This document shows positions 27,715-35,274 of a stretch of 64,000 nucleotides of DNA, one piece after another (the stretch's first letter is position 1; each line of letters begins with the position of its first letter). The DNA is from CAINVV01 sp963663005 (GTDB lineage: Bacteria; Bacteroidota; Bacteroidia; Bacteroidales; Prolixibacteraceae): contig CAXXHH010000003.1 of NCBI GenBank assembly GCA_963663005.2, forward strand, positions 992,001-1,056,000, read 5' to 3'. The translations under genes and the position numbers were made by a program. The notes below the pieces were generated by a model that did no database searches, was not told where the DNA came from, and saw only the letters and a list, made by a program, of their open reading frames with translations.

Positions 27715-27764
27715 AAAAAGCCGTCTCACAAGGTTTAATTGACCTTTTGAGACGGCTTTTTTTT
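27715..27764 (+). terminator. Intrinsic terminator after eno
   Basis: aaaaagccgtctca (27715-27728) pairs with tgagacggcttttt (27748-27761), extended by aaggt/acctt inside, and ends in eight T. It starts 19 bp after the enolase stop codon and is symmetrical enough to work in both directions. Confidence 0.92.
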
Positions 27765-27961
27765 GGTACGAAATCGATATAATAAATGCTTGAATGGGGT
27801 GCTTGCCTTGTCAAGACCACGCATAAGGGATTATCACTTTGAAAAATTGAAAATTGTCATTGCTGAATGAACTCGTAGTCATTCGAAAATCAAATTTGTG
27901 AGTCCATTTGGTAAAATTCTATTAATGGGTTAAATTGTGGTAAGGATGTATCCCCGCTTGA

Positions 27962-28114
27962 CCCTTCGACAAGCTCAGGGACCGGCGGTGCCGGGCAGAT
28001 GCTGGTGGTGCTCTTCGCCCCTTGCCCTAGGCTCTCTGCCCTATGCCCTTCGACAGGCTCAGGGACCGGTGTGTACTTTATGACCAGGTATTACCACTTC
28101 GACAAGCTCAGTGG
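27962..28114. repeat. Three REP-like hairpins, left cluster
   Basis: Hairpins lie at 27962-27980 (stem ccct/aggg), 28046-28064 (ccct/aggg) and 28094-28114 (ccact/agtgg). All enclose tcgaca[ag]gctc in the same orientation. Stem bases differ between copies but remain complementary. The stretch 27765-27961 before them is AT-rich and shows nothing I can name. Confidence 0.8.
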
Positions 28115-28157
28115 AATCAGGCTTTGGTGATGACTAACAGTTTAAATAGTACAGATT

Positions 28158-28469
28158 ATGCTAATGGAAGCTTATCTTTATATTTTGCGCTGCTCAGATG
28201 GAAGCTATTACGTAGGAAGTACAACTGATTTGAGTCGTAGAATTATTGAACACCAAAATGGAGTAGGCGCCAATTTTACAAGTAAACATTTGCCTGTAAA
28301 AGTTGTCTATTATGAAGAGTTTGATAGAATTGAGGATGCATTTCGCCGAGAGAAACAACTTCAAGGCTGGAGCAGAAAAAAGAAAGAAGCTTTAATTCAG
28401 AAAAACAAAGAGCTTTTAATCAAACTGTCTAAAAACTATACACAATTAGGAGTTCCAAAAAAATTATGA
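28158..28469 (+). CDS. GIY-YIG nuclease domain protein (UPF0213-like)
   Basis: A 103-residue single-domain protein; the second ATG at 28164 (MEAYLYILRCSDGSYYVGST) is equally plausible as start. The GIY-YIG motif appears as YLY...YVG at the N-terminus, followed by the catalytic-type Arg in TDLSRRIIEHQNG and the Glu in FRREKQLQGWSRKKKEALI. Such stand-alone domains are related to UvrC N-termini and to homing nucleases; most have no known function. The gene is flanked on both sides by palindromic repeats in opposite orientation, so nicking or moving those repeats is an attractive but untested role. Its AT-rich composition contrasts with the GC-rich repeats. Confidence 0.88.
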   Translation: MLMEAYLYILRCSDGSYYVGSTTDLSRRIIEHQNGVGANFTSKHLPVKVVYYEEFDRIEDAFRREKQLQGWSRKKKEALIQKNKELLIKLSKNYTQLGVPKKL

Positions 28470-28482
28470 AAGTCGAACCCCG

Positions 28483-28551
28483 GCTCTGAGCCTGTCGAAG
28501 AGCACCATTAGCATCTGCCCGGTACCACCCGTCCCTGAGCCTGTCGAAGGG
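28483..28551. repeat. Two REP-like hairpins, right cluster (inverted)
   Basis: Hairpins lie at 28483-28503 (stem gctct/agagc) and 28533-28551 (ccct/aggg), enclosing gagcctgtcga, the reverse complement of the left-cluster loop. They are followed by a short tandem of gaagggc (28546-28566). The queF gene ends at 28572. Confidence 0.8.
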
Positions 28552-28571
28552 CGAAGGGCGAAGGGCAAGGA

Positions 28572-29060
28572 TTACCGGTTATCCACCTTCTCCGGATATA
28601 AATCGACATTCATTAACCGGTACTCCGCCATTTGGACAAATTTCGTACCTGGCTTACCATAATTGCAATATGGGTCAATGCTGATCCCTCCACGCGGAGT
28701 AAATTTGCCCCACACTTCAATGTATCGCGGATCCATCAACCGAATCAGGTCTTTCATGATGATATTAACGCAGTCCTCGTGAAAGTCTCCGTGGTTACGG
28801 AAACTGAAGAGATACAGCTTTAAGCTTTTGCTTTCAACCATCTTCATATCAGGAATATAGCTAATATACAACGATGCAAAATCTGGCTGACCGGTGATCG
28901 GACACAGAGTCGTAAACTCCGGACAATTGAATTTCACCCTGTAATCGTTCTCGGGATGCTGATTATCAAAAACCTCCAGCAAGGATGGGTCATATTCAAA
29001 ATGGTAAACATTTCCAGCCCTGCCCAAGTGCGTCAATCCCTTTTTATCTCTTTGTGCCAT
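28572..29060 (-). CDS. queF: NADPH-dependent preQ0 reductase
   Basis: The ATG at 29060 (MAQRDKKGLTHLG) gives 162 residues; the frame continues upstream to 29090 but through repeat sequence. The catalytic cysteine lies in FTTLCPITGQPDFA, and the substrate Glu and His in ESKSLKLYLFSFRNHGDFHE. This is the short unimodular QueF type. It reduces 7-cyano-7-deazaguanine to preQ1 for queuosine. Its neighbour upstream is the queuosine-precursor transporter yhhQ, separated by a small repeat. Confidence 0.94.
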   Translation of the reverse strand: MAQRDKKGLTHLGRAGNVYHFEYDPSLLEVFDNQHPENDYRVKFNCPEFTTLCPITGQPDFASLYISYIPDMKMVESKSLKLYLFSFRNHGDFHEDCVNIIMKDLIRLMDPRYIEVWGKFTPRGGISIDPYCNYGKPGTKFVQMAEYRLMNVDLYPEKVDNR

Positions 29061-29067
29061 ATTATAA

Positions 29068-29148
29068 AATTTGTTGTAGATCAATATCATGCATCACGAT
29101 ACGTCGCAGAATTTGTTGTAAACCAACTTGACGCATCGCGATGCGTCA
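29068..29148. repeat. Two-copy 42-bp repeat ending in a perfect 20-bp palindrome
   Basis: aatttgttgta occurs at 29068-29078 and 29110-29120, each followed by a gcatc-rich block. In the second copy this block is a perfect palindrome, tgacgcatcg/cgatgcgtca (29129-29148); in the first it is a degenerate version. The repeat fills the yhhQ-queF gap and lies in the queF 5' leader. Confidence 0.75.
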
Positions 29149-29151
29149 CTA

Positions 29152-29832
29152 CTATATATCCCCGATTTTAAACGGATTATAGGAAACTCCCACATCGAAC
29201 GTGTCGACATTATCAACATGCTTAATCCTTTTTACTACCCAAATTGTGACCGGCAGAAGCACAATTTCGAAAAGTGTTTTGATGACGGCCTGCGTTAAAA
29301 TCATCATCGGCAACTGGCTCAGCGGAATGATTCCGGCAAATGCCACGGTAATAAAAATTGCTGAATCTGCTCCTTCCCCAAAAAGTGTCGATAGGATCGC
29401 CCTGAAAGAGAAATTTCTACCTTTCGTCAAAATTTTTACACGACTCATCACATAGGCATTAATAAATGACCCAACCAGATAAGCCATCAGACTGGCAATT
29501 GCAATTCGGGGAGTACTGCTCAACACATTGGCAAATGCCTCCTGATTCTGCCAAAATGGAGCAGCCGGCCAATGTACACTCAATGTGTAAAAAAGAACGG
29601 CGAATAGGTTCATCAGGAAACCCGTCCATATGATTAACCTGGCTTTTCGATATCCCCAAACCTCCGCAACTACATCATTAATAATGTAGGAAATCGGGAA
29701 GATCATGACGCCGGCAGGAACATACCAGGAGCCGATGGCAATTATTTTGGAAGAAATAAGGTTGGAAATCAGTAGGCAGGATGTGAAGAGAACGCCTGCC
29801 AAAAAAAAGGCGATACTAACTTTTTGTTTCAT
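29152..29832 (-). CDS. yhhQ: Queuosine precursor transporter (YhhQ/VUT family)
   Basis: A 226-residue inner-membrane protein with about six hydrophobic segments. It has the family features SNLISSKI, the acidic DVVAEVWGYRKAR motif after helix 2, and the polar segment LFGEGADSAIFITVAF. The family imports queuosine precursors such as preQ0 or preQ1. Pairing with queF in one transcription unit supports salvage of preQ0. The product of this organism is inferred from family. Confidence 0.88.
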   Translation of the reverse strand: MKQKVSIAFFLAGVLFTSCLLISNLISSKIIAIGSWYVPAGVMIFPISYIINDVVAEVWGYRKARLIIWTGFLMNLFAVLFYTLSVHWPAAPFWQNQEAFANVLSSTPRIAIASLMAYLVGSFINAYVMSRVKILTKGRNFSFRAILSTLFGEGADSAIFITVAFAGIIPLSQLPMMILTQAVIKTLFEIVLLPVTIWVVKRIKHVDNVDTFDVGVSYNPFKIGDI

Positions 29833-29878
29833 TTTACTTGTTTTTTACGTGGTGTTCAAGCACACGGATAATTCGGGG

Positions 29879-29886
29879 CAAAAGTA
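29879..29886 (-). promoter_or_regulatory. Candidate -7 box for yhhQ-queF
   Basis: The minus strand reads TACTTTTG, an exact TAnnTTTG match, 47 bp upstream of the yhhQ start codon. The matching -33 TTTG is not clear. No preQ1 riboswitch fold was recognised between it and the gene. Confidence 0.45.
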
Positions 29887-29992
29887 CGTACAAAAAGGGG
29901 AAAGTCTTAAATTTTAATCTATTTTTAGAAAAAATTTATAACGGTAGGGATATGTGCCATTTATCATCCTATTAAACAAATATTTATTTTAA

Positions 29993-31045
29993 ATGAATGC
30001 ACTTTTAGGAATCATTTTTCACTCAATCGGCGGATTTGCCTCGGGGAGTTTTTACATGCCTTTCAAAAAAGTAAAAGGCTGGGCTTGGGAAAGTTATTGG
30101 ATTATCGGAGGACTCTTTTCCTGGTTAATATTACCTCCTGTCGCAGCCTACTATACCGTACCCGGATTCGCGCATATCATCAGCTCAACCGCTACTAACA
30201 TCCTTGGAATTACCTACTTGATGGGTTTACTTTGGGGCATTGGCGGACTAACATACGGTCTTGGTGTCAGATACCTCGGAATGTCGCTGGGAAACTCGGT
30301 TATCCTGGGTTTCTGCTCCGCATTTGGCGCTTTGGTTCCGTCTATCTATTATACCATAAATCCGACTCCCGGAAAAATTTCATTCGTTCACATGCTCGGA
30401 GATCCGGGAGGTCAGCTAGTGCTTCTGGGAGTAGTGGTTTGCCTTACCGGAATCGCCATTTCAGGTAATGCAGGCTGGAAAAAAGAGAAAGAACTTTCTC
30501 CGGAAGAAACCAAAGCCAGCGTTCAGGAATTCAGCCTCGTAAAGGGTTTGATCATTGCCACCGTTTCCGGAATCCTCAGTTCTTTCATGAATTTCGGCAT
30601 CGAGGCCGGAAAACCAATGGCGGAAGAAGCTGTTAAAGCCGGATTCAATCCGCTTTTTCAAAATAACGTCGCATACGTCGTTATTCTCTGGGGCGGATTG
30701 ACGACCAACCTCATATGGACCACCATCCTCAACTTGAAAAACAAAACATACGGCAACTTCGTCGATATAAAAAAACCGTTGCTTGGTAATTATTTCTTCG
30801 CCGCATTGGCAGGTACTACCTGGTATCTGCAGTTCTTTTTCTACGGTATGGGCGAAAGCAAGCTTGGCAATGGAGCCAGTTCATGGATATTGCATATGTC
30901 GACCATAATCCTGACAGCCAACATGTGGGGACTCTACAACAAAGAGTGGAAAGGTGTTTCGGCAAAGACTTTCCGCACATTTGTTGTGGGAATAGCGGTA
31001 ATCCTGCTATCTGTTGTGATTGTCGGCCTCGGAAATTCAATTTAA
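29993..31045 (+). CDS. rhaT: L-rhamnose/H+ symporter (RhaT family)
   Basis: A 350-residue protein with about ten hydrophobic segments; the N-terminus IIFHSIGGFASGSFYMPFKK is typical of the RhaT family of the drug/metabolite superfamily, as is the GLLWGIGGLTYGLGVRYLG segment. It would import L-rhamnose across the inner membrane. The rhamnose isomerase gene follows 100 bp downstream. Confidence 0.9.
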   Translation: MNALLGIIFHSIGGFASGSFYMPFKKVKGWAWESYWIIGGLFSWLILPPVAAYYTVPGFAHIISSTATNILGITYLMGLLWGIGGLTYGLGVRYLGMSLGNSVILGFCSAFGALVPSIYYTINPTPGKISFVHMLGDPGGQLVLLGVVVCLTGIAISGNAGWKKEKELSPEETKASVQEFSLVKGLIIATVSGILSSFMNFGIEAGKPMAEEAVKAGFNPLFQNNVAYVVILWGGLTTNLIWTTILNLKNKTYGNFVDIKKPLLGNYFFAALAGTTWYLQFFFYGMGESKLGNGASSWILHMSTIILTANMWGLYNKEWKGVSAKTFRTFVVGIAVILLSVVIVGLGNSI

Positions 31046-31145
31046 TTTTGACCAACGAATTCTGAATGTTACTAACTTTAAGTACGCTAAGCACTTCAGA
31101 TACTTTTAGTACTTCAATTTTAAAATTAACATAAGATAATACCAT

Positions 31146-32411
31146 ATGAGCAAAGAGATGATACAAAGGTCTTACGCCATTGCAAAAGAAATCTATTCTT
31201 CCATTGGCGTTGACACAGATCAGGTACTGGAAAAGATGAATGAACTTCGGATCAGCCTCCACTGCTGGCAAACAGACGATGTAGGTGGTTTCGAAACTCC
31301 CGATGCAACCCTTAGCGGCGGAGGAATCCAGGCGACTGGTAATTATCCTGGCAAAGCAACCAACATCGAACAAGCCAGACAGGATCTTGAAAAAGTTCTT
31401 TCACTCCTGCCGGGAAAACAACGGCTTAATCTTCATGCCATTTATGGAGATTTTGGCGGAGAGATGGTTGATCGTGATCAAATCGAAGTAAAACACTTCC
31501 AGAGCTGGATCGACTGGTGCAAAAAAATGGGCATCGGAATGGATTTTAATGCCTCCTTTTTCTCGCATCCCAGGGCTGCCGACGGGTTTACGCTATCCAG
31601 TAAAAATGAAGAAAACCGGAAATTTTGGGTTGAACACCTCAAACGCTGCCGTGCAATCTCTGCTGAGATTGGCAAACAACTAGGTACCCCATGTGTCCAT
31701 AACACCTGGATTCCGGACGGGTCAAAAGATACTCCAATTGATCGCAACGGTCACAGGGCACTGCTAAAGAAATCACTTGACGAGGCCATGGCCGTGGACT
31801 ATCCAAAGAGTCATATGAAAGACGCTGTCGAAAGCAAACTTTTCGGCATCGGTGCAGAATCTATGACCGTGGGATCTCACGACTTTTATCTCGGCTATGC
31901 TATTGCCAACAACAAGTTGATCTGCCTGGACAACGGTCACTTTCATCCGACGGAGCAAGTGGGCGATAAAATTTCTGCCTGCCTGCAGTTTCTGGACGAG
32001 GTACTGCTGCATGTTACCCGTCCCATTCGCTGGGATTCAGACCACGTAGTAATCCTCAACGACGATCTTCAATTAATTGCACACGAAATAGTTCGCAACA
32101 ACTTCCAGAGCCGCGTCAATATTGGACTCGATTTCTTTGATGCTTCAATAAACCGGATCGGCGCATATGTCATCGGCACGCGTGCCACCCAGAAGGCATT
32201 TTTGATCGCCCTGCTCGAGCCGACTAAACTTCTTCTCGAACTGGAGGAAAATGGTCAGAATTTTGAACGGCTTGCTTATCTGGAAGAACAGAAAACGTTG
32301 CCGATCGGCGCGGTTTGGGCCTATTATTTGATGCAATCCGGTGTTGCCGTTGGACCCGATTATGTAAAGGAAATTCAGCAGTACGAGAAAGAGGTGCTCT
32401 CCAAAAGATAA
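31146..32411 (+). CDS. rhaA: L-rhamnose isomerase
   Basis: A 421-residue TIM-barrel isomerase with ISLHCWQTDDVGGFE at the N-terminus, the segment NLHAIYGDF and the metal-binding region TPCVHNTWIPDGSKD, followed by ESMTVGSHDFYLGYA and DNGHFHPTE. It converts L-rhamnose to L-rhamnulose. Length matches the E. coli enzyme. It is followed by the aldolase gene. Confidence 0.95.
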   Translation: MSKEMIQRSYAIAKEIYSSIGVDTDQVLEKMNELRISLHCWQTDDVGGFETPDATLSGGGIQATGNYPGKATNIEQARQDLEKVLSLLPGKQRLNLHAIYGDFGGEMVDRDQIEVKHFQSWIDWCKKMGIGMDFNASFFSHPRAADGFTLSSKNEENRKFWVEHLKRCRAISAEIGKQLGTPCVHNTWIPDGSKDTPIDRNGHRALLKKSLDEAMAVDYPKSHMKDAVESKLFGIGAESMTVGSHDFYLGYAIANNKLICLDNGHFHPTEQVGDKISACLQFLDEVLLHVTRPIRWDSDHVVILNDDLQLIAHEIVRNNFQSRVNIGLDFFDASINRIGAYVIGTRATQKAFLIALLEPTKLLLELEENGQNFERLAYLEEQKTLPIGAVWAYYLMQSGVAVGPDYVKEIQQYEKEVLSKR

Positions 32412-32516
32412 TAATACAGGCATCAGTCACCCCGATTGTCCGGAAGAAGACGAATTTCTCAGGAGCTTCTTTCGGAAGAATGAATAAAATGGAATAGAAA
32501 GACTTTGGACAATAGT

Positions 32517-33647
32517 ATGAGTGATAATTTACATGACCTGGTAGCGGTCTCACGCTTATTCGGCGCTGATCCTGCCTATGTTATAGCCGGAGGAGGCAAT
32601 ACTTCCTATAAAAACGAGGAGAAAATCTGGATTAAAGCGAGCGGAATTTCTCTTGCCACGATAGATGAAACAGGATTCGTCTCGCTTTCGCGCGAAAAGC
32701 TTAAGCTGATCTCACAAAAAAAATACAGCGAGAATCCGCTCCTGCGGGAAAACGAAGTGAAAGCAGATTTGCATGAGGCCATCGTTTCCCCTAAAAATTT
32801 AAGACCTTCGGTCGAGACATCCCTGCACGAACTGATAAGCTATAAATATGTCGTTCACACACATCCCACGAAAGTGAACGGTGTGATGTGCTCACTGCAA
32901 GCCGAAGAAATATGCAAAGAGATGTTTGGCGATAGGGCGCTCTTCGTACCTTACACTGATCCGGGCTATATCCTTTTCAAAAAAGTTGCGGAGGGAATTG
33001 AAAAATTCACGAGCTCGTTTGGCTTCGAACCTAAACTTATCTTTCTTGAAAATCATGGTGTCTTTGTTGGTGCAGATACAACGGCGGAGATAGAAGCAAT
33101 CTATCAGGAGATTATGACCGTTATTGAAAGAAGGCTGAGAGAACAACTTCCTGGGAAAGAAGCAACTGAATTTCAATCTATTTTGGTTGATCAGGTAGAA
33201 AACTTGCACCCGGGTTTCACTGGATTTAAAGCGATCGGTATAACAAGTAACCTGATTGACCTGTATATCAAAGATGAAATATCATTCGAAAAAGCGTGTA
33301 AATCTTTTACGCCGGATGATATAGTTTATTGTAAAGCTCATTATCTTTATATTCCGAAACAAGAAAACGAGCCAAAAATTCTGTTGGCAGCACAGGAAAA
33401 AATTGCGGCCTATTTCGCGAAATATGGATACCTCCCTAAAGTATTGGCGTTACAGAATAAGGGCGTTATTGGTGTTGAAGAGAGCCTGAAATCGGTTCAA
33501 AATGTCCTGGATGTGTACGAAAACATACTGAAAATCAGCTTTTTCTCAGAGAATTTTGGCGGTCCAAAATTTCTGAATGATGAGCAGATTGCCTTTATTG
33601 ATAACTGGGAAGTAGAAAATTATCGAAGGAAAATAGCGAAGTCGTAA
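32517..33647 (+). CDS. Class II aldolase, probable rhamnulose-1-phosphate aldolase
   Basis: The ATG at 32517 (MSDNLHDLVAVSR) is preferred over the TTG at 32505. The 376-residue protein has the class II aldolase/adducin fold: GGGNTSYK, the catalytic Glu near SVETSLHELI, zinc ligands in HTHPTKVNG and the third His in LENHGVFVGAD. It resembles the aldolase half of the long aldolase-dehydrogenase fusion (RhaE/RhaD type) but the short-chain dehydrogenase half is absent, and it is longer than E. coli RhaD (about 270 residues). Context makes rhamnulose-1-phosphate the likely substrate. Confidence 0.75.
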   Translation: MSDNLHDLVAVSRLFGADPAYVIAGGGNTSYKNEEKIWIKASGISLATIDETGFVSLSREKLKLISQKKYSENPLLRENEVKADLHEAIVSPKNLRPSVETSLHELISYKYVVHTHPTKVNGVMCSLQAEEICKEMFGDRALFVPYTDPGYILFKKVAEGIEKFTSSFGFEPKLIFLENHGVFVGADTTAEIEAIYQEIMTVIERRLREQLPGKEATEFQSILVDQVENLHPGFTGFKAIGITSNLIDLYIKDEISFEKACKSFTPDDIVYCKAHYLYIPKQENEPKILLAAQEKIAAYFAKYGYLPKVLALQNKGVIGVEESLKSVQNVLDVYENILKISFFSENFGGPKFLNDEQIAFIDNWEVENYRRKIAKS

Positions 33648-33678
33648 CGTAATCAATTGCTAACTAAAATATCGTCGT

Positions 33679-35142
33679 ATGTCAATCAAGAAAATAATTC
33701 CTGCACTCATTCTGTTAGCCTTTGTCGTCTATCTGATCGCAGGCTACAACGGGCCGGAAATTGGAATTTCTACCACTATCGACAAGAGTAACATTCAAAA
33801 ATTCTGGAAGACTAAAGAAGTTTTGATAAAAGATGACCAGCTCCTACTCTCTAAAAATTTGGCATCAATTACCTCCAAATTCAGAATTCGTGACTTTGAA
33901 CTTTCACTGAAAATGAAGACCACGGATGGCGCTGTTGGTCAGCTAAACTTCGCTACGGCAAAGAGCTACGATGAAGAAAACTTTCGGGGATATACAGTTA
34001 TGATCAACAATAGCGATTATAGTACCGGATCAGCCCAGAAAACAGGTAGTTTGAAGAAAATTCGCAATAACTTCATTCGAACAGCCAATGACAATGAATG
34101 GTTCAATCTGACTGTTTCTGTTATCGGAAACAATATCAAGGTTGCAATTGATGGAAAAATAATAAGCGAATACACTGAACCACAAAATGCCAAACGGATT
34201 GAAAACCTGCGTGGAATGGTTCTTTCCAGAAGCTTTATCTCGCTGAGAAAAATCAGTGATACGGGTGAATTGGCGATCGCCGAAATGAAAATCAAACCAC
34301 TGGCAGAAACTGAAACTCATGGTAACCCACCTTTAAAAACGGATTCACTAACGGATTTGATCGACAGTTTAAATCAGCGCGAATTTCCTCTCATTGATTT
34401 CCATGTGCATCTTAAGGGTGGTTTGACGATGGATCAGGCTTGCCAGCATGCAAGATCAAGTGGCTTTAACTATGGTGTTGCAGCAAATTGCGGACTTAAA
34501 TTTCCTGTCACCAACGATTCTACACTTAATAGCTACCTAACCAGTATTCAAAAAGAACCAGTTTATAAGGCCATGCAATGTGAAGGCCGTGAGTGGGTTA
34601 CACTATTTTCGCCAGCCGCTGTTTCTGGATTCGACTACATTTTCACGGATGCCATGACCTGGACAGACCACAGGGGCCGTAGATTGCGTCTGTGGATGCC
34701 TGCGGAAACGTTTGTGGATAATGACCAGCAATTTATGGATATGCTGGTAGGTAAAATAGAATCGATTATGGATCAGGAACCGGTAGATATTTATGTCAAT
34801 CCCACTTTTCTTCCGGCTCAGCTCACCGCGCGGTACGATGAACTGTGGACCAAAGAGCGGATTGACAGAGTGGTTAGCGTATTGCTGAAAAACCAGGTAG
34901 CCCTGGAGATCAATGCCAGATACAGAATTCCAAGCATCGCATTTCTTAAAAGGGCCAAGGATGCGGGTATAAAATTTTCATTCGGAACCAACAACGTTAA
35001 GAATGACGACCTGAACCGTATGGAATATTGTTTACAGGTAATCAAAGCATTGCATCTGACCTCCGAAGATATTTTCCAACCAAAGCCGCAGGCGGAGAGG
35101 AAAATTTTGAAGAAAGGTCTTCCGGCAAAAATCACAGGATAA
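33679..35142 (+). CDS. Membrane-anchored fusion of a LamG/DUF1080-like sandwich and a PHP-type metal hydrolase
   Basis: A 487-residue protein: hydrophobic N-terminal anchor (residues 5-24), a concanavalin-like beta-sandwich resembling DUF1080/3-keto-disaccharide hydrolase domains (about 40-215), then a PHP-like metal-dependent hydrolase from FPLIDFHVHLKGG (about 235) onward, with metal-site candidates in DFHVH, VALEINARY and FSFGTNNV. PHP domains are usually phosphoesterases or nucleases, so this fusion is unusual. It starts 31 bp after the aldolase gene and is likely cotranscribed with the rhamnose genes. Function is unknown; a role in cleaving a rhamnose-containing glycan or sugar phosphate is only a guess. 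Confidence 0.65.
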   Translation: MSIKKIIPALILLAFVVYLIAGYNGPEIGISTTIDKSNIQKFWKTKEVLIKDDQLLLSKNLASITSKFRIRDFELSLKMKTTDGAVGQLNFATAKSYDEENFRGYTVMINNSDYSTGSAQKTGSLKKIRNNFIRTANDNEWFNLTVSVIGNNIKVAIDGKIISEYTEPQNAKRIENLRGMVLSRSFISLRKISDTGELAIAEMKIKPLAETETHGNPPLKTDSLTDLIDSLNQREFPLIDFHVHLKGGLTMDQACQHARSSGFNYGVAANCGLKFPVTNDSTLNSYLTSIQKEPVYKAMQCEGREWVTLFSPAAVSGFDYIFTDAMTWTDHRGRRLRLWMPAETFVDNDQQFMDMLVGKIESIMDQEPVDIYVNPTFLPAQLTARYDELWTKERIDRVVSVLLKNQVALEINARYRIPSIAFLKRAKDAGIKFSFGTNNVKNDDLNRMEYCLQVIKALHLTSEDIFQPKPQAERKILKKGLPAKITG

Positions 35143-35150
35143 AACAATTT

Positions 35151-35250
35151 TAGATTTTCAATTTTGGATTTTGGAGTGGCGCTCCGAGCAAAATTGCTTG
35201 AATGTTGATCAAAGTATTATTCCAAAATCGAAAATCCAAAATCGAAAATT
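35151..35250. repeat. Low-complexity spacer with inverted arms
   Basis: attttggatttt (35161-35172) is the exact complement of 35231-35242. The left arm continues with gattttcaa words, the right arm with ccaaaatcgaaaa words in tandem. Between the arms is a small ggcgctccgagc inverted repeat. No ORF is present in this gap before the aminopeptidase gene. Confidence 0.7.
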
Positions 35251-35274
35251 AATTATTACCAAATACAAAATACG

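Larger units (their letters stand above)
27962..28551. mobile_element. GIY-YIG gene bounded by inverted REP-like repeats (candidate non-autonomous or self-mobilising unit)
   Basis: A 56-bp segment (27962-28017) recurs in inverted orientation at 28496-28551 with six mismatches. Each contains the hairpin core tcgaca[ag]gctc, plus the shared words ccgggcagatgct and tggtgctcttcg. Between them lie only further hairpins of the same family and one GIY-YIG gene. The unit sits neatly between the eno terminator and the convergent queF gene. No target-site duplication was identified. The layout resembles REP/RAYT systems but with a different nuclease; mobility is inferred. Confidence 0.55.

Noticed and set aside
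29060..29150. preQ1 riboswitch before queF or yhhQ
   Set aside because: Only a direct repeat and a palindrome are present; no H-type pseudoknot pattern with a C-rich loop and A-rich tail was found here or upstream of yhhQ.
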